A stretch of DNA of 23,696 bases from the NCBI GenBank assembly GCA_038496445.1, contig JALMLS010000302.1:1-23696 (forward strand), read 5' to 3'. A model generated the notes under the pieces. The model was not told where the DNA came from and ran no database searches. It was given only the letters and a program-made list of their open reading frames with translations. A program made the position numbers and the translations under genes. Of this stretch, positions 1 through 10,834 are shown piece after piece (the first letter of the stretch is position 1; each line of letters starts with the position of its first letter). Source of the DNA: Trichosphaerium sp. ATCC 40318. Its lineage: Eukaryota > Discosea > Flabellinia > Trichosidae.

Positions 1-195
1 TCCTCAAATGCTTTGCTATGGCGGCCTATCGTGACATGCGTATACATGTGCGACGAGGTTCAACGAAAAACTTTCAAAGAAAAATTAGGGATTTAAAAAA
101 ACCCTTTAAAATCAAAAAAAACCCTTCCATTAGGCTTTATTTAATTAATAAAGCCTAATGGAAGGGGTTAAAAAAAAAAAGGAGGAAGTTGGTAC
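1..195 (-). other. Intron 1 fragment of the second element copy
   Basis: Read on the minus strand, this follows the GTACCAAC donor and runs off the window edge. It aligns in order with the first part of the large gene's intron 1 (about 12520-12892): poly-A, long hairpin, short hairpin, AAAACTTTC/AAATTTAC-type stretch, then GCGACGAGG beside a TGACATGCG block. The last part matches the degenerate palindrome unit at 12518-12567. This collinearity, rather than any one motif, supports a second copy of the element. Confidence 0.55.
121..168. repeat. Intron-1 hairpin, copy 1
   Basis: This is an almost perfect inverted repeat with arms of about 21 bp around a 5-bp AT centre. It lies about 25-30 nt inside the presumed first intron of the decayed gene copy. 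The arms read CCCTTCCATTAGGCTTTA and its complement. It is the counterpart of the hairpin at 12804-12860, and the stem bases that differ between the two copies change together on both arms. A shorter inverted repeat (TTAGGG...CCCTTT, about 86-106) lies just beyond it and also has a counterpart near 12775-12793. Confidence 0.85.
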
Positions 196-278
196 CTTTT
201 TCTGCTTGGGTATTCTCCTAGCATTTATAGGCTTTTCAGAGCCCTAGATGTAGGAGAGTCTTCTTTGTTGTTGCTCAT
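196..278 (-). pseudogene. Decayed first exon of a second copy of the 1022-aa element gene
   Basis: The minus strand from an ATG at 278 to a 5' splice site (AG|GTACCAAC, exon end 196) resembles the first exon of the large gene starting at 13001. Both have a GACTTT-rich leader, an ATGAGC start about the same distance after it, and a basic end just before a GTACYAAC donor. Both are followed inside the intron by the same kind of long hairpin. Here, however, the frame meets a stop (TAA at 227-225) after 17 codons, and the exon ends in a different phase from the intact copy. I infer a decayed paralogue whose remainder lies left of the window. A later ATG at 224 could rescue a short peptide, but I see no support for it. 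Confidence 0.5.
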
Positions 279-443
279 CCTGTGTTTTGATAAAGTCAAA
301 CTAAGACAATATCACGTGACGGCGATTGAATCACACATGCATATGTATGTCAATACCAGGAACACCTACGTTCTTTGAAATTGATTAATAATTATAAAAA
401 AAAAAAAAAGTGTACATACATTGTTATTTATAAAATAATAAAT

Positions 444-605
444 AAACATGCACTTTAGTTTTATTATGTCAATTTCATTGAATCTCTTCAAAGTTTTTAT
501 ATTCAAACATACACTTTAGTTTTATCAAGGCTATTTCACTGAATCTGCTTAAAGTCTTTGTAATTCAAACAAACACTTAAGTTTCATGCACAATTTCAAA
601 CATGC
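444..605. repeat. Degenerate ~61-bp tandem repeat, about 2.6 copies
   Basis: Units begin with AAACATGCACTTTAGTTTTA, AAACATACACTTTAGTTTTA and AAACAAACACTTAAGTTTCA at about 444, 505 and 567, giving periods of 61 and 62 bp. Each of the first two continues with a TTTCAYTGAATCT block and a CTTYAAAGTYTTT block. No coding potential is seen. Confidence 0.75.
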
Positions 606-804
606 AATTGACATTGTTGATGACAATTGTGTATGTAGACAATAGTAAGAAAATAATGAGAAAAATGCAAAATTATGACAAGGACTAATCTTTATGACCC
701 TTGTAACATACGAAAATTTCTACATGCAATAGCATGTGGCAAAATTAGCTCGGAATGTTACTAACAAGCAAATGTAAGGTTTGAAAAAAAAAATAGTAGC
801 AGAC

Positions 805-945
805 TCCTAAACCCTAACCCTAAACCCTAACCCTAAACTCTATTGTTCAGTGAAAATCCTAGTATCAGTGAATTAGGGTTTTGTACACTAGGGCTTAGGT
901 GTTTAAACCCTAGTGTTCGCTGATTCTCATTCGGTGAACCAACTA
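805..945. repeat. Telomere-like CCCTAA cluster, left
   Basis: Four successive CCCTAA/CCCTAAA units at 805-840 are followed by inverted and interrupted copies (TTAGGGTTTT at about 872, CTAGGGCTTAGG at about 888, AAACCCTAGTG at about 905). They are spaced by short GTTCAGTGAA / GTTCGCTGAT blocks. Both orientations occur within 140 bp, so this is an interstitial mixed block and not a terminal telomere array. The block resembles the one at 3545-3825. Confidence 0.8.
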
Positions 946-3544
946 CCAAAAAAGGCAAGTCTTGCTCATTAAGCGAAAATATACACTAAATATTAAAAAA
1001 CTTAGTACTTCTACAAAAACACCTCATAACTATACACCAAGGCAATATAAATGGTACATACTTTATACACAATAAACCAAGGCATATTTACATAATATAC
1101 ATCAAGCGCTATGTATATGATGATATACATGGTGAGTAATCAAGGCAACCCTAATGGATAAAACTATAAAATGGCAAAAAATATTTATTTGCTATCACTA
1201 CTAAATGCCATGATCATTTAGGACTAAATCATTGTTATTTCTATGTAGCTACAATATAATACTTTATAAAAATATATTGTATGATAACATAGATGATATT
1301 AAAACTGTTATTTACATCATTTTTTAGTACAAATAGCATTTTTGCATGTTGACATTGAGAAAAAACCTTTATTTTAGCACTAAGATGATATATTCTTTTA
1401 TAAAAAGTATGTTATATATCTAATAATCAAATATAAAAACAATTATGTATGTAATTTTAACATAAGTGGCCTTGATAGGCATATATACCACAAAAAAAAA
1501 TAAAAAAGCTATAATTCTCAATAAAACATCTGTGTCGCTGCATTAAAAACATCTATTGAATTCATGTTTCACAAGTCATCAACTACCATGCTTGAGATCA
1601 TGTATGTGCAATAGATTGCAAATATATGATATAAGTCCAACAAAATAGATGAATTGCATAAACACACACCAAAAATAATTATTGGCACTATAAAAAGCTC
1701 TATGCCAATATAATTTTGCACCCATGATAACATTTCCAAATGGATAAAAAATAACCATATAACAAAGATATATGGCATCAAGAGGTACCATGGAGGCAAA
1801 GCTGTTTTTGGCAAAAATGGCATTTTTTTGGTTTTTTTACCATAAAGTATGATTGTAGGTAGCTTCATCAAGATCATCTATGTATATATAGTAAATTATA
1901 AGATGATGCCATGATGTTTGTTAATAAAAAATGAAGAATCGCACACCATAGATAATATATGGGGGGCCTGGTGCATCAACGAACAATATCATCATTTTTG
2001 GCCAAAAAGGGCACAAACTCAAAATGCTTCTAAGCCTTCAAATCCAACCATCATTTTTGTTTTTATATAGGCTTATATAAAGTATATTAAGATGGCATAA
2101 CAATTAAAGTAAATATTCATAGGGGGTATGGTGGACGACCACTAAAAAATGAAAAAATGGAGGAAATTTCTACATTTTCCTGATTTTGGATCGCATATAT
2201 GCCACCCCACCAAATAAACTGTATACCTCTTATTATTACTATGCCAAGTACTATATATCCTCAGTCGCCATTGATCCATCATGTAGTTGGCTGTGACCAT
2301 TTTCGAAAACATATGCTATAAAAGGTAAAACATATAAATTAATTAATAACTATTCATGATGGACATGTATGACAAAATAGATGAATGCATTGGATTCCTT
2401 GAGCAAAATAGCATACATGTATATGCATAAGTCAACTATAGATGATCATGTAACTGCGGCCTCCAAGCAAAGATGTATCCAATTTTTTGCTAAAAAAATC
2501 CCATTGGAAAAATCAAAAAAAATCCAAAAATCAAAGAACGGCTCACCAAATCGACGTATACTGCTATAAAATCCTACAAACCACCAGCAATCGGGTAATT
2601 TATGCCAATGTATAAGGTACAAAAAACGAAATTGGCTTAAGCGATATGATAAGGTATGCGGTAATGCATGGTTCAAATTAAATCCCTAACCCTAACCCAA
2701 TATCGTTTGTTGCATCATAATCTATGACTAAAATTACATACAAGTACATATTTAAGGTTGACATAGGCATTATTATAATCAAGGCCCCCATACAAACTTC
2801 TATCAAATGAAAATCAGCTGGATTTTGGCTGCCAAAAGCAAAAAAAAGACCCCAAAAATGGCTATCTCAGCATGTATGCCACCGACACAAATCTAGTTGC
2901 TTCTACCAACATTGCAACAGTGTTTTACATAAGAAAAAGTATTCTATTTTTTCAAAAGGTATTCTCAAGAGTCAGAATCTGCTAAAACATTTGGCACCTC
3001 TGTAGTAGTATCCCTAACCCTAAAAAATTATCTTAGTTACAAATAAAAGATTATCTTATATCTCATATTCATGAATAGATATAAAAATAAATAATATCTC
3101 ATTATGTTGCCATGTATGTATAAATATGAATTTAAATTACATTTTAGCTACACATGATATACTAAAAACTTTGTGTATATGAGAAATGTGCATACATATT
3201 TTTTACCAAAAAAAAAAAACAATTACAAACTCAAAATTGCTTGCATCTATATAACTCATCACTATAGATACCTACACATCAATTATTGCTTGCACCATGT
3301 TTATATGGCCTAATAACATATATGTACATACATAAAGTAATTAAAAATACATTTGTAAATGCAGCCTCCAAATGCAACTGCATGGTAAAAATATTTCAAA
3401 ATTTGCCAAAAAAAAAAGTTCGTGTGTCGCTCACGGGCCATGTAGTATACGAATATCATTTTTGATGCTGCACATCATAATAATACATGCCTGTGCCTAG
3501 CGGCACAGCCATGAAAGTAGCAAAATCTAATAAAATCGAAAAAG

Positions 3545-3825
3545 TAGAGGTTTAGGTAACCTTAACCCTAAAACCCTAACACTCGAGGTTTAGGGTTCTC
3601 GCAAAAAACCCTAGTGTTCAATGAATATGTTCCATTATCTGAACATTAGGGTTAGGGCTTAGGGCTTTGTGTACGCCTGTTATTCTATGAAAACATTCTA
3701 TTCATTGAACATTAGGGTTAGGTTTTAAAACCCTAGCATTCAATGAAAATGCTACATTCTTTGAAAAATGCACTAAAAACCCTAGCTCACTTATATTGTA
3801 TACCTAGGGTTTAGGGTTTGCGAAA
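3545..3825. repeat. Telomere-like CCCTAA/TTAGGG cluster, right
   Basis: About ten copies of CCCTAA or TTAGGG-type sequence in both orientations alternate with spacers of the type GTTCAATGAA / TTCATTGAAC and AAATGCTACATTC. The block ends about 265 bp before the recombinase start codon. With the cluster at 805-945 it brackets 2.6 kb of AT-rich sequence. The shared spacers show that the two clusters belong to one repeat family and are not chance telomere motifs. Confidence 0.8.
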
Positions 3826-4090
3826 TAAACACACACATAAAACATGTGTTTGACTATATTATCATTCTAACACACTATTGCTATGTACAATATATAACGC
3901 GAAATTCACAAAAAACACCAAAATGATATTTTGTTGCACATTTTATGCTTTACAATCTTCTTTATAAAGATTTTTTGAAAATCATCTCAGTTTTCTATCT
4001 TGGATTTTACAAATATTCCACCAATCATATTGGACCTCATATTATTGCACTATTTTTTTGTATTTTGTATTTTGTAACCGAAATTTTCTC

Positions 4091-6743
4091 ATGGAACCAC
4101 ATCTCCATGCCAATTCCATCTTTGGCTTTTATAAGCCTAATGCTGCTGTATCTGACTCTAATCATGATTCTCATGATTCTATCTCTGATTCTCCTGATTC
4201 TCTCTCTCATTCTCTTGAACCTGAATCTGATTCTGATTCTGATTCTTTGCCAACAGCTTCTCCTTCATCTTCTCCATTTCCAACCAACAACCGGCCCTCT
4301 CCAACCCCTTCAACCAACCATGACCCTTCCTCTCCTATTCCAACCCAGGCAACTCCTAATTCTTCTTCTATAGTGTTTTGTCCTTCTACTACTTCTGAAA
4401 TAGTACAACCTGCTTTCTTTGAAACCAATGATTATCTGCCATTTGCTGCAAAGTATGACATGAAAAAAGGCAGAATTGGAAGGGCCAACTATGAAAAAGA
4501 AGCTCTCTTTGATACTTGGCCTTCTGTACTTGATTTTAGACAAAGTGTTATGAATATAAGAGGAGAGGTATATGGTGAAGAGCATTTGATGCAAATACAG
4601 CACAATCAAATCAAGAAAAACAACACTTATGGCAATATTGATCAAGACATTGGCAGAGTAAGACAGTTTTTCTATTTTTGCAAATGTGCTGCCATGGAAG
4701 CAGGACAACAAGTGTCTGAAGCTCACTTTCACTCTAAAAGGTGCCTCTCTCTCTTTTTTCCTTTTTGTATTAAAGTTCGAGCGATTTTTTAACACGGTTT
4801 TTAAGTGTTCGTATTCCGACACGCCCCGCGCCTGTTCTTTTACCTTTTACATTAAAATCATCTCCTCTAGCTTTTTTGTATTGAAACTCAAACTATTTTA
4901 AAAGACATCTTTCCAAGTGTTCACTTTTACCACACCGAGCTCGCGGTCCCGTTTCGCACACGCCCTGCGCCTGTTCGCTAACCTTTCGCTTAGTTTCTTG
5001 GAGCACTATGTCCAATTGTTGGTTGTTTTGAAATATTGTAAAACATCCATCACCAAGAGCTTTGAGTCCTTGCAAAGATGCTACACCAGAATCCACTTGC
5101 ATTTTGATTGCAAGTATCAAGATATAATGGATGATTTTGACAATGACAGTGAAGAAGCTACCAAGTGCAGAACCCACAAGAGAAAGCTGCTTGATGTTAT
5201 AGATACTTGCACCAGAATCACCAAAAGAAGAAGGTTGCTATCCTTAACTGTGCCTAGAAAAGTGACTTCAAGCATCACAAGAGTCAACCAAGGCAAAAGC
5301 ATGATTCCTACAGAGTTTCAAACCTTCATTCTCTTTCTTTTCAGACAGTTGATAAAATATGCTGATTTAATTGAAAGAACCAAGCTCAAAGCCACTCACT
5401 ACATTGACAGAGTTATTCTACACAGCAATCAAATCAAAGATGCAGCATTTGAATACCAGAGATATCTCATCACTCTTTGTGTTATGCTTTCTGGTGGACA
5501 GAGAAGACAAGTTGTTGCCAATATAAAAGTGGCTGATTTAAAATTCAGACCAGGTGATCAATCTCTTGAATTTGCTCTCAGTGTTGAAAAGAAGCAAAGG
5601 AGAAACAACTCCATGGCTCTCTCTGTACGTTCGACGCTTTTTTTCTTCGCACACGCGTTACGCGTGTTCGGTTTTGTACCGCGAGCTCGCGGTCGTCTTC
5701 GAACACGTTAAAACTCTGTTCGTTTTTTTTTGTATTTTCCGCTCGTCCTGACTTGCTTTTTGTCTGTAGATGGATAACAAGCTGTACACTTATGTTGCTT
5801 TGTGGTACAACAACTATAGAAAGCTGTTGGTTGATGTGAATGCCACCCATCCTGTTCTTCAATTTTGGGTAAACAAAATAGGCACTCCAATGGGCAACAA
5901 TTCAATCAGTAAGATGGTCAAACATGTTGGAAAGAAATTCAATCCTTTTGTCACCAACCTCTCTTGCTCCACTGTAAGGCACATCACTTTGACCAAACTC
6001 TTTGCTGGAGAGTATGCTAGCCATTGCCCTGCTGTCAACTTTCAAAGCTTGGGTATGGAGATAACCAGACTTCTCAACACTTCCTTGAAGACTGCCAACA
6101 AATACTACAATGACTTTGACTCTCAAATACAAGATGAGTATGGGTTTTTTGGTTTTTTTTTTTTCTTTTTTAGAAACTCACCCTTTTTTTTTTTTTGTAG
6201 AGCCACATTAACAATGATCAATAAAGAAGCTTTGGGACCTATTGCTGATGCCATAGAAATTCCTGAACACTTGGAAGAGCTCATTGACAAAACCAAACTT
6301 CCAGCCATAGTGAGAGACACACTGTCCAGGCCTGTTCGAGTAGATCCGGACCTACGAAATGCTGTGTCTGAAAAAGATGTCTCTTTTTATGAACCTGAAG
6401 GAGCCAAAACTGTGCTTTACCATCAAAGTACTTACTTTTACCACTACTGATACAATAGATAGATTGCTTTTTATTTTTTACTGAGTTTTTTTTTTTTTTT
6501 GTAGATGCACATAAGTTATCCAAAATAATGGCTGTCTTTAAAAATACACAAGGAGAATTGACATGCAAGGTACAGTTAGCAGACAAATCCATTACTGTTT
6601 GGCCTTTTGAAAAGGTGGCCAAACACAACATGGCTGATTTGCAACAAGCCATGTTGAAGGAGCTTCAAGAGAGAGATGACAACTATGAGCTTGTCAAAGC
6701 AGAGCTAAAAAAAGCCAAAAACCAGGAATTAGAGGAAGATTAA
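4091..6743 (+). CDS. Tyrosine-recombinase-like protein (5 exons, 704 aa)
   Basis: Exons are 4091-4740, 4994-5624, 5770-6137, 6201-6427 and 6505-6743, and all junction phases agree. Residues 1-110 are Ser/Pro/Asp-rich and low in complexity. The middle is helical and basic. The C-terminal half resembles a tyrosine-recombinase catalytic domain. It has a GGQRRQ motif (R387/R388) in the place of the first catalytic Arg, a STVRH motif (R497-H498) in the place of HxxRH, and KYYNDF (Y539/Y540) in the place of the nucleophile. The usual His three residues before the second Arg is Ser here. A C-terminal extension after about residue 550 ends in a charged coiled coil. Crypton-type elements encode such enzymes, which cut and rejoin DNA through a Tyr-DNA bond. 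The assignment rests on motif order and spacing only, so Crypton membership is an inference. The start is the ATG that opens the Ser/Asp-rich tract; an upstream in-frame ATG at 4058 is less likely. Confidence 0.65.
4741..4993 (+). repeat. Recombinase intron 1 holding two tandem degenerate palindrome units
   Basis: This 253-nt intron contains two diverged tandem copies of one segment, about 4755-4845 and 4868-4985. Each runs: TTTTTGTATT, an A/T stretch, AAGTGTTC, a GC block, CACGCCCYGCGCCTGTTC, then a run ending in ACCTTT. Only the second copy keeps a recognisable core (ACCGAGCTCGCGGT at 4934-4947, two bases short of the full palindrome). The first has lost it. The duplication is internal to the intron, so it cannot come from exon shuffling. 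Confidence 0.7.
5649..5722 (+). repeat. Intron palindrome unit (recombinase intron 2)
   Basis: The exact core ACCGCGAGCTCGCGGT lies at 5678-5693. The left arm CACGCGTTACGCGTG (within 5649-5670) and the right arm CGAACACGTTAAAACTCTGTTCG (5700-5722) can each fold into a short stem-loop. The intron (5625-5769) starts GTACGTTCG, a motif that recurs at donors of other introns in this element. The CTCTGTT end of the unit is at its 3' side in the sense direction, as in the opposite-strand gene. Confidence 0.85.
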
Positions 6744-7142
6744 ACTAACACTAACTTGCACCCAACCTTGCACTCAACCCCCCACCCACCTTCCAAACCT
6801 TACCTTCTAACCTACACCAACCTTTACCCTAAAATCTCATTATATTGCACTTGAAATTTTATATATATCTATAACCACACATAAAATAAATAAATAAATA
6901 AATATATATAATACACATTCAAACAACAAGTCTTTTTTTTATTGTACAAAGAGGCTGAATAATAGCTCTCTTTTTTTTTTTTTTTTTTCAATTAAAAAAC
7001 ACATGTACAATGTGTCTTTATTTCGAAAAAAACTTGCTCTGAAAAAAAAAAAAAAAAAACCTACAAGTTGTTTTTTTTTAAACTACATTAAATTAAACTA
7101 CATTAAAACTATATTTATTAAGGTAAAGTTACACAATGTGTT
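6744..7142. other. Convergent intergenic spacer with likely polyadenylation signals
   Basis: These 399 bases separate the stop codons of the two convergent element genes. They contain a C-rich run just after the recombinase stop, an AATAAATAAATAAATAAATA tract (about 6885-6904) with several AATAAA hexamers, and long A and T homopolymers. No exon is visible. Confidence 0.7.
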
Positions 7143-10100
7143 TTACTCAAAGATTTCTTCACTGAGTTGTTCTTCTCCTTCGCCATCCTCGTCTTCGTTT
7201 TCAACAGGCTTTTTACCTGTCTTGTTTTTCTTGTTGGCCCTTTCTGCTTTGCCAATGCTGTTTCTCTTTCTTTTTTTTGCACCAGAAGATCTAGTTGGTA
7301 TTTTACCTGGAGTTTTCAACACTCTTTTGCCTCTTCTTTGTTTTCTTGGTGGTAAATCAGCTTTTTCTACCAGTTGTTCAGTTATGATTTCTTCTTCTTC
7401 TTCTTCATCTTCATCATCACTTTCTTCTTCTTTACCTTTCTTATTATCTTCCTCCTCCTCTTCTTTGCTCTCTTCATCATCTTCACTCAACTGGGTCAAA
7501 TCTATTTTACCAGCTACAAAAAAAAACTCCAAGTAAGTCATGTGAAGTTCGCATAAAAAATGCTATATTTCGAACAGGAAAAATACGTGTCGGCGACCGA
7601 CCGCGAGCTCGCGGTCACGTTCGAACACATAAAATGTGTGTTAAAAAATCGGCGAAGGGAAAAAATTAATATAAAACTTGCCTTTGATCAAGGTGTCACC
7701 AGACTTTGATTCAGGATCAATAACCAAGGTGAGGTGCAATCTTCCATCCACTTTTTTAATCAAAGTAGGCATAGACAACAATTGGAGCATCTCTTCAGTC
7801 TTTGCCTTGTAAAATTTTTGCAACAACCCCTTTCTCAAAGCCAAACTTCTTCTCCTCTTGGTTCTTGGAGTTAGAGGTTGGGTGGATTGAGAGCCATATT
7901 GAGAGGAAGAGGCAGCAGGCTTCTCAGAAGAAGATTCACCATTGTTGGATGGTGCAAGTGCTAAGTAAGAACAACATGAGTACTGAGTTATGTCAAAAAC
8001 AAAAAAAACAAAACTTCGAGCTATTTTTCAACAGATAAAACACATGTCGGCAACCGACCGCGAGCTCGCGGTCTAATACGAACACAGAAAATATGTGTTC
8101 ACATTTAACGTACCTCGTTTTAGTCTCTGACTGCTTCTGGTGGTCATCTTTGTTGGTCCTGACCTTTTATTTACATCACGTTTTGATGTAGAAGGCTGTG
8201 GTTTATCAGAATCTAAATAACATCAACTGGTACATTGGTTTATGAAGAAAAAAAAAAAAAAAAAAAGAGAAAGGAAAAAAAAAAAAACCAACACATCGCG
8301 ATCGTGTTCGTACCGAGTACGATCGGTCTGTGAGTTACTACACTTTCAAACCAAGGCTCACTTGATTTTTTGAACAACCCATGTGCTCTGCTGCTTCTTC
8401 TTGGTCTTTTTTGCAGCTGGATTTCTTCTGAAACCTCATCCTCAACCTCATCCTCAACCTCATCCTCATCTTCATCTTCTTTTTCTTCAAAATCTTCTTC
8501 TTCATTTGATGTAGGAGGAGTTGTTTTAACCATAGGCTTCTTTTTCTTGCCTTTGCCTTTACCTCTTTTTTTTTTATGCCTGTTTATGGCACTGCCTTCA
8601 CTTGCCCTTGCATTGGCAGTGTTCTTGGCCCTTGTATCTCTAAAAGGCAAATAGGCATTCTCCAACATGGCTTCTAACTGAGGAGCTACAAAGGACATTA
8701 GTTTAAAAGTAAACTAGGGGAGAAAAAAAAAAAAAAGAAAAGAGTACGACCGCTACGTTCGACGAACAGGCAATTCGCGTGTAGTGCCGAGCACAACATT
8801 GGATGTGTAGTGTAAAAAAAAAAATGGCACTTACTTGCTTCTTCCACCTCAGGCAAATCCAAGCACTGCATAGACAACAGAGCAGTGTGAGAGAAGGAGA
8901 GCACCTTTGCTGCTTGCTTGTACTTCATTTCTTCTATAACCATCTTGGGCAATTTTTGGCCATCTTCTGTGGTGCTGGTCCAAAGCAAGTGCAGGTCGTA
9001 CATCAAAAGCTGGCGAAATATACACGGACGTAGGCTGTTCGCGAAATTCACGTGCTCTTCCTCGGTGCTCGTGTCCCACGAGAGCTCGTACCAACCAAGC
9101 TCGTTCAGCTGTTTCAAGGCCTCGAGTTAAAGTTAGATGAGGCTGGAGGGAGAAGAAAGAAAAAAAAAAAACAACAAAAAAAAAAAACTGACCAATTGGT
9201 TTTTTTTTTTTTTGTACCTGTGTGATATATTGGCTGCAGTTCTTGTACCTCTGCAAATAATAGGATTGATTGGTCTCATGATATACCCTGCAAGTCAGTG
9301 CCTTGACAAACTAAATGTACAAGTTAGGCACAAACCCTTTTTTCAAAAAAAAATATAAAAGGTACTTGACTTACTGCTATTCTGGCATGGAGAGGTAACT
9401 CTGCCCATGCAGCATGAGCCAATATTCTAGTCCTGTAGCCCACTGGATGTTTGGTGTGCTATGATGAGAGTGTGAGTGAACGACCGAAACTTTGTACGAC
9501 ACACAAAATGCGTGTTCGAATCCGACCGCGAGCTCGCGGTCCGTACTTCGACACGTGAAATGCGTGTTCGAATAAAGACGAAAGCCTACGTACCACATTT
9601 TCAGCAGATGCAACCAATTCTGCTATCAGAGCACTGTCCAATGGCTCAAAAAACATGCCAGCCTTAACAAACTGCTTGCTTTCTTCCCAATTGGTCACAT
9701 ATGGAAAGTATAGATTCATCTTAACCAAAAACTAAACAAAACAATCAATTATAACATACAAATAAAAAAAAAATACAAACTAAAAATCGTCGGTTTTACA
9801 ACAGAGTATTTTAGTGTTCGTACACGACCGCGAGCTCGCGGTACGATTTACGACACGCGAAACCTCTGTTTAAAAATACTTGCGAAAAAAAAAAAAAAAA
9901 AAAAGATTAAAAAAAAGATTAAAAAAAAAAAACAACCCTCACCTCTTTCCATTCAGCACGACTGAGCTGAGGTTTGACTTTGCTGGCTCCCCATATTGCA
10001 AAATTCACCTTACTTATATCTCCTGCCTCCGCTTGGTAATCGAAGACCTGGCCCGCGTCGTCGCACCACATCTTGAACAGGTGGCGGTAGCGATCCACCT

Positions 10101-10790
10101 TGGAGTCTGGAGTGGTCAGACTTTGCAGAAAGTTGATCTTGGTGCAGTAGATCGCTATCGCCTGCATCTTGGCGAAAGGATTTATCCACTCCACATTCTT
10201 GATTGCAAATTTGCAGGTTGTAGCTGCATTTTGTCTAAGGCAAACAAGTAAGAAACAATTGAACAATAAGGTAAGGAAAAGCAAAAAACCAGAAAAACAA
10301 GAAAAACAAAAAAAAAGGTTCGTCGTTCGAGTTTTTTTACAACAGGAAAATCTCGTGTTCGAAAGTGACCGCGAGCTCGCGGTCGGTCGACCAACACGTA
10401 AAATATGTGTTCGAAAATGTTCGCGAACGTACGCCAACTCTGTCAAAAGACAGTGTGCTCCATCTCCAACTCCAAAGCCAACAATAGGGTCTGTATTGTA
10501 CTCATCACACCAAACAATAGGCATAGGGCAAAGCACAAACCTTTTGGTAAAGGTTTCATAAATAGGCATCTTCTGTATAATGTTTCTGGGGTTGACTCCT
10601 CTGACATTCAAAAAACAAGCTATATGTGACATGTCCAAGGGGCCTTTGTAAAATGAGGGCTTCTTCACTCTCAGATACTTCTTGTTGATAGAGTTGGCAG
10701 CAATCCCTCTTAGCAAGGCCTTTTTTATTGATGGCTTTATGATGCAGCCATTCAATTTATTGGTGCCTGTCTTCATGTAGCTATATAAAA

Positions 10791-10834
<44 letters not shown>

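Larger units (their letters stand above)
279..4090. other. AT-rich gene-free region between two element copies
   Basis: No convincing exon is visible on either strand over 3.8 kb. The short open frames are AT-biased and have no recognisable motifs. The stretch holds a degenerate 61-bp tandem repeat near its left end, two clusters of telomere-like repeats (about 805-945 and 3545-3825) and smaller CCCTAACCCTAA traces near 2685 and 3010. It separates the leftward start of the decayed gene copy from the rightward start of the recombinase gene, so it would hold their promoters and possibly an element boundary. I found no clear terminal repeat or target-site duplication. Confidence 0.6.

Noticed and set aside
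805-840. A true telomere or chromosome end
   Set aside because: Only about four clean units occur and the surrounding units run in both directions within a continuous contig.
1569-1877. Hydrophobic minus-strand open frame of 102 codons in the AT-rich region
   Set aside because: It looks membrane-like only because T-rich codons give Ile/Leu/Phe. It has no splice signals, motif or homologous copy elsewhere in the window.
4310-4822. A 170-codon minus-strand open frame opposite recombinase exon 1
   Set aside because: It has no motif and overlaps an exon whose phase fits the downstream exons on the plus strand.
7003-7556. Plus-strand open frames rich in Ser/Phe/Leu opposite the acidic tail
   Set aside because: They are antisense shadows of GAA/GAT repeats in the minus-strand exon. 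That exon has matching phases with its neighbours.
8370-8654. Plus-strand Ser-rich open frame
   Set aside because: It is antisense to exon 11 of the large gene and owes its openness to the acidic and basic triplet tracts.
8849-9256. A 135-codon minus-strand frame running through 9217-9121
   Set aside because: It reads through a poly-T intron. The frame kept after splicing at 9218/9120 joins both flanking exons, while this one does not.
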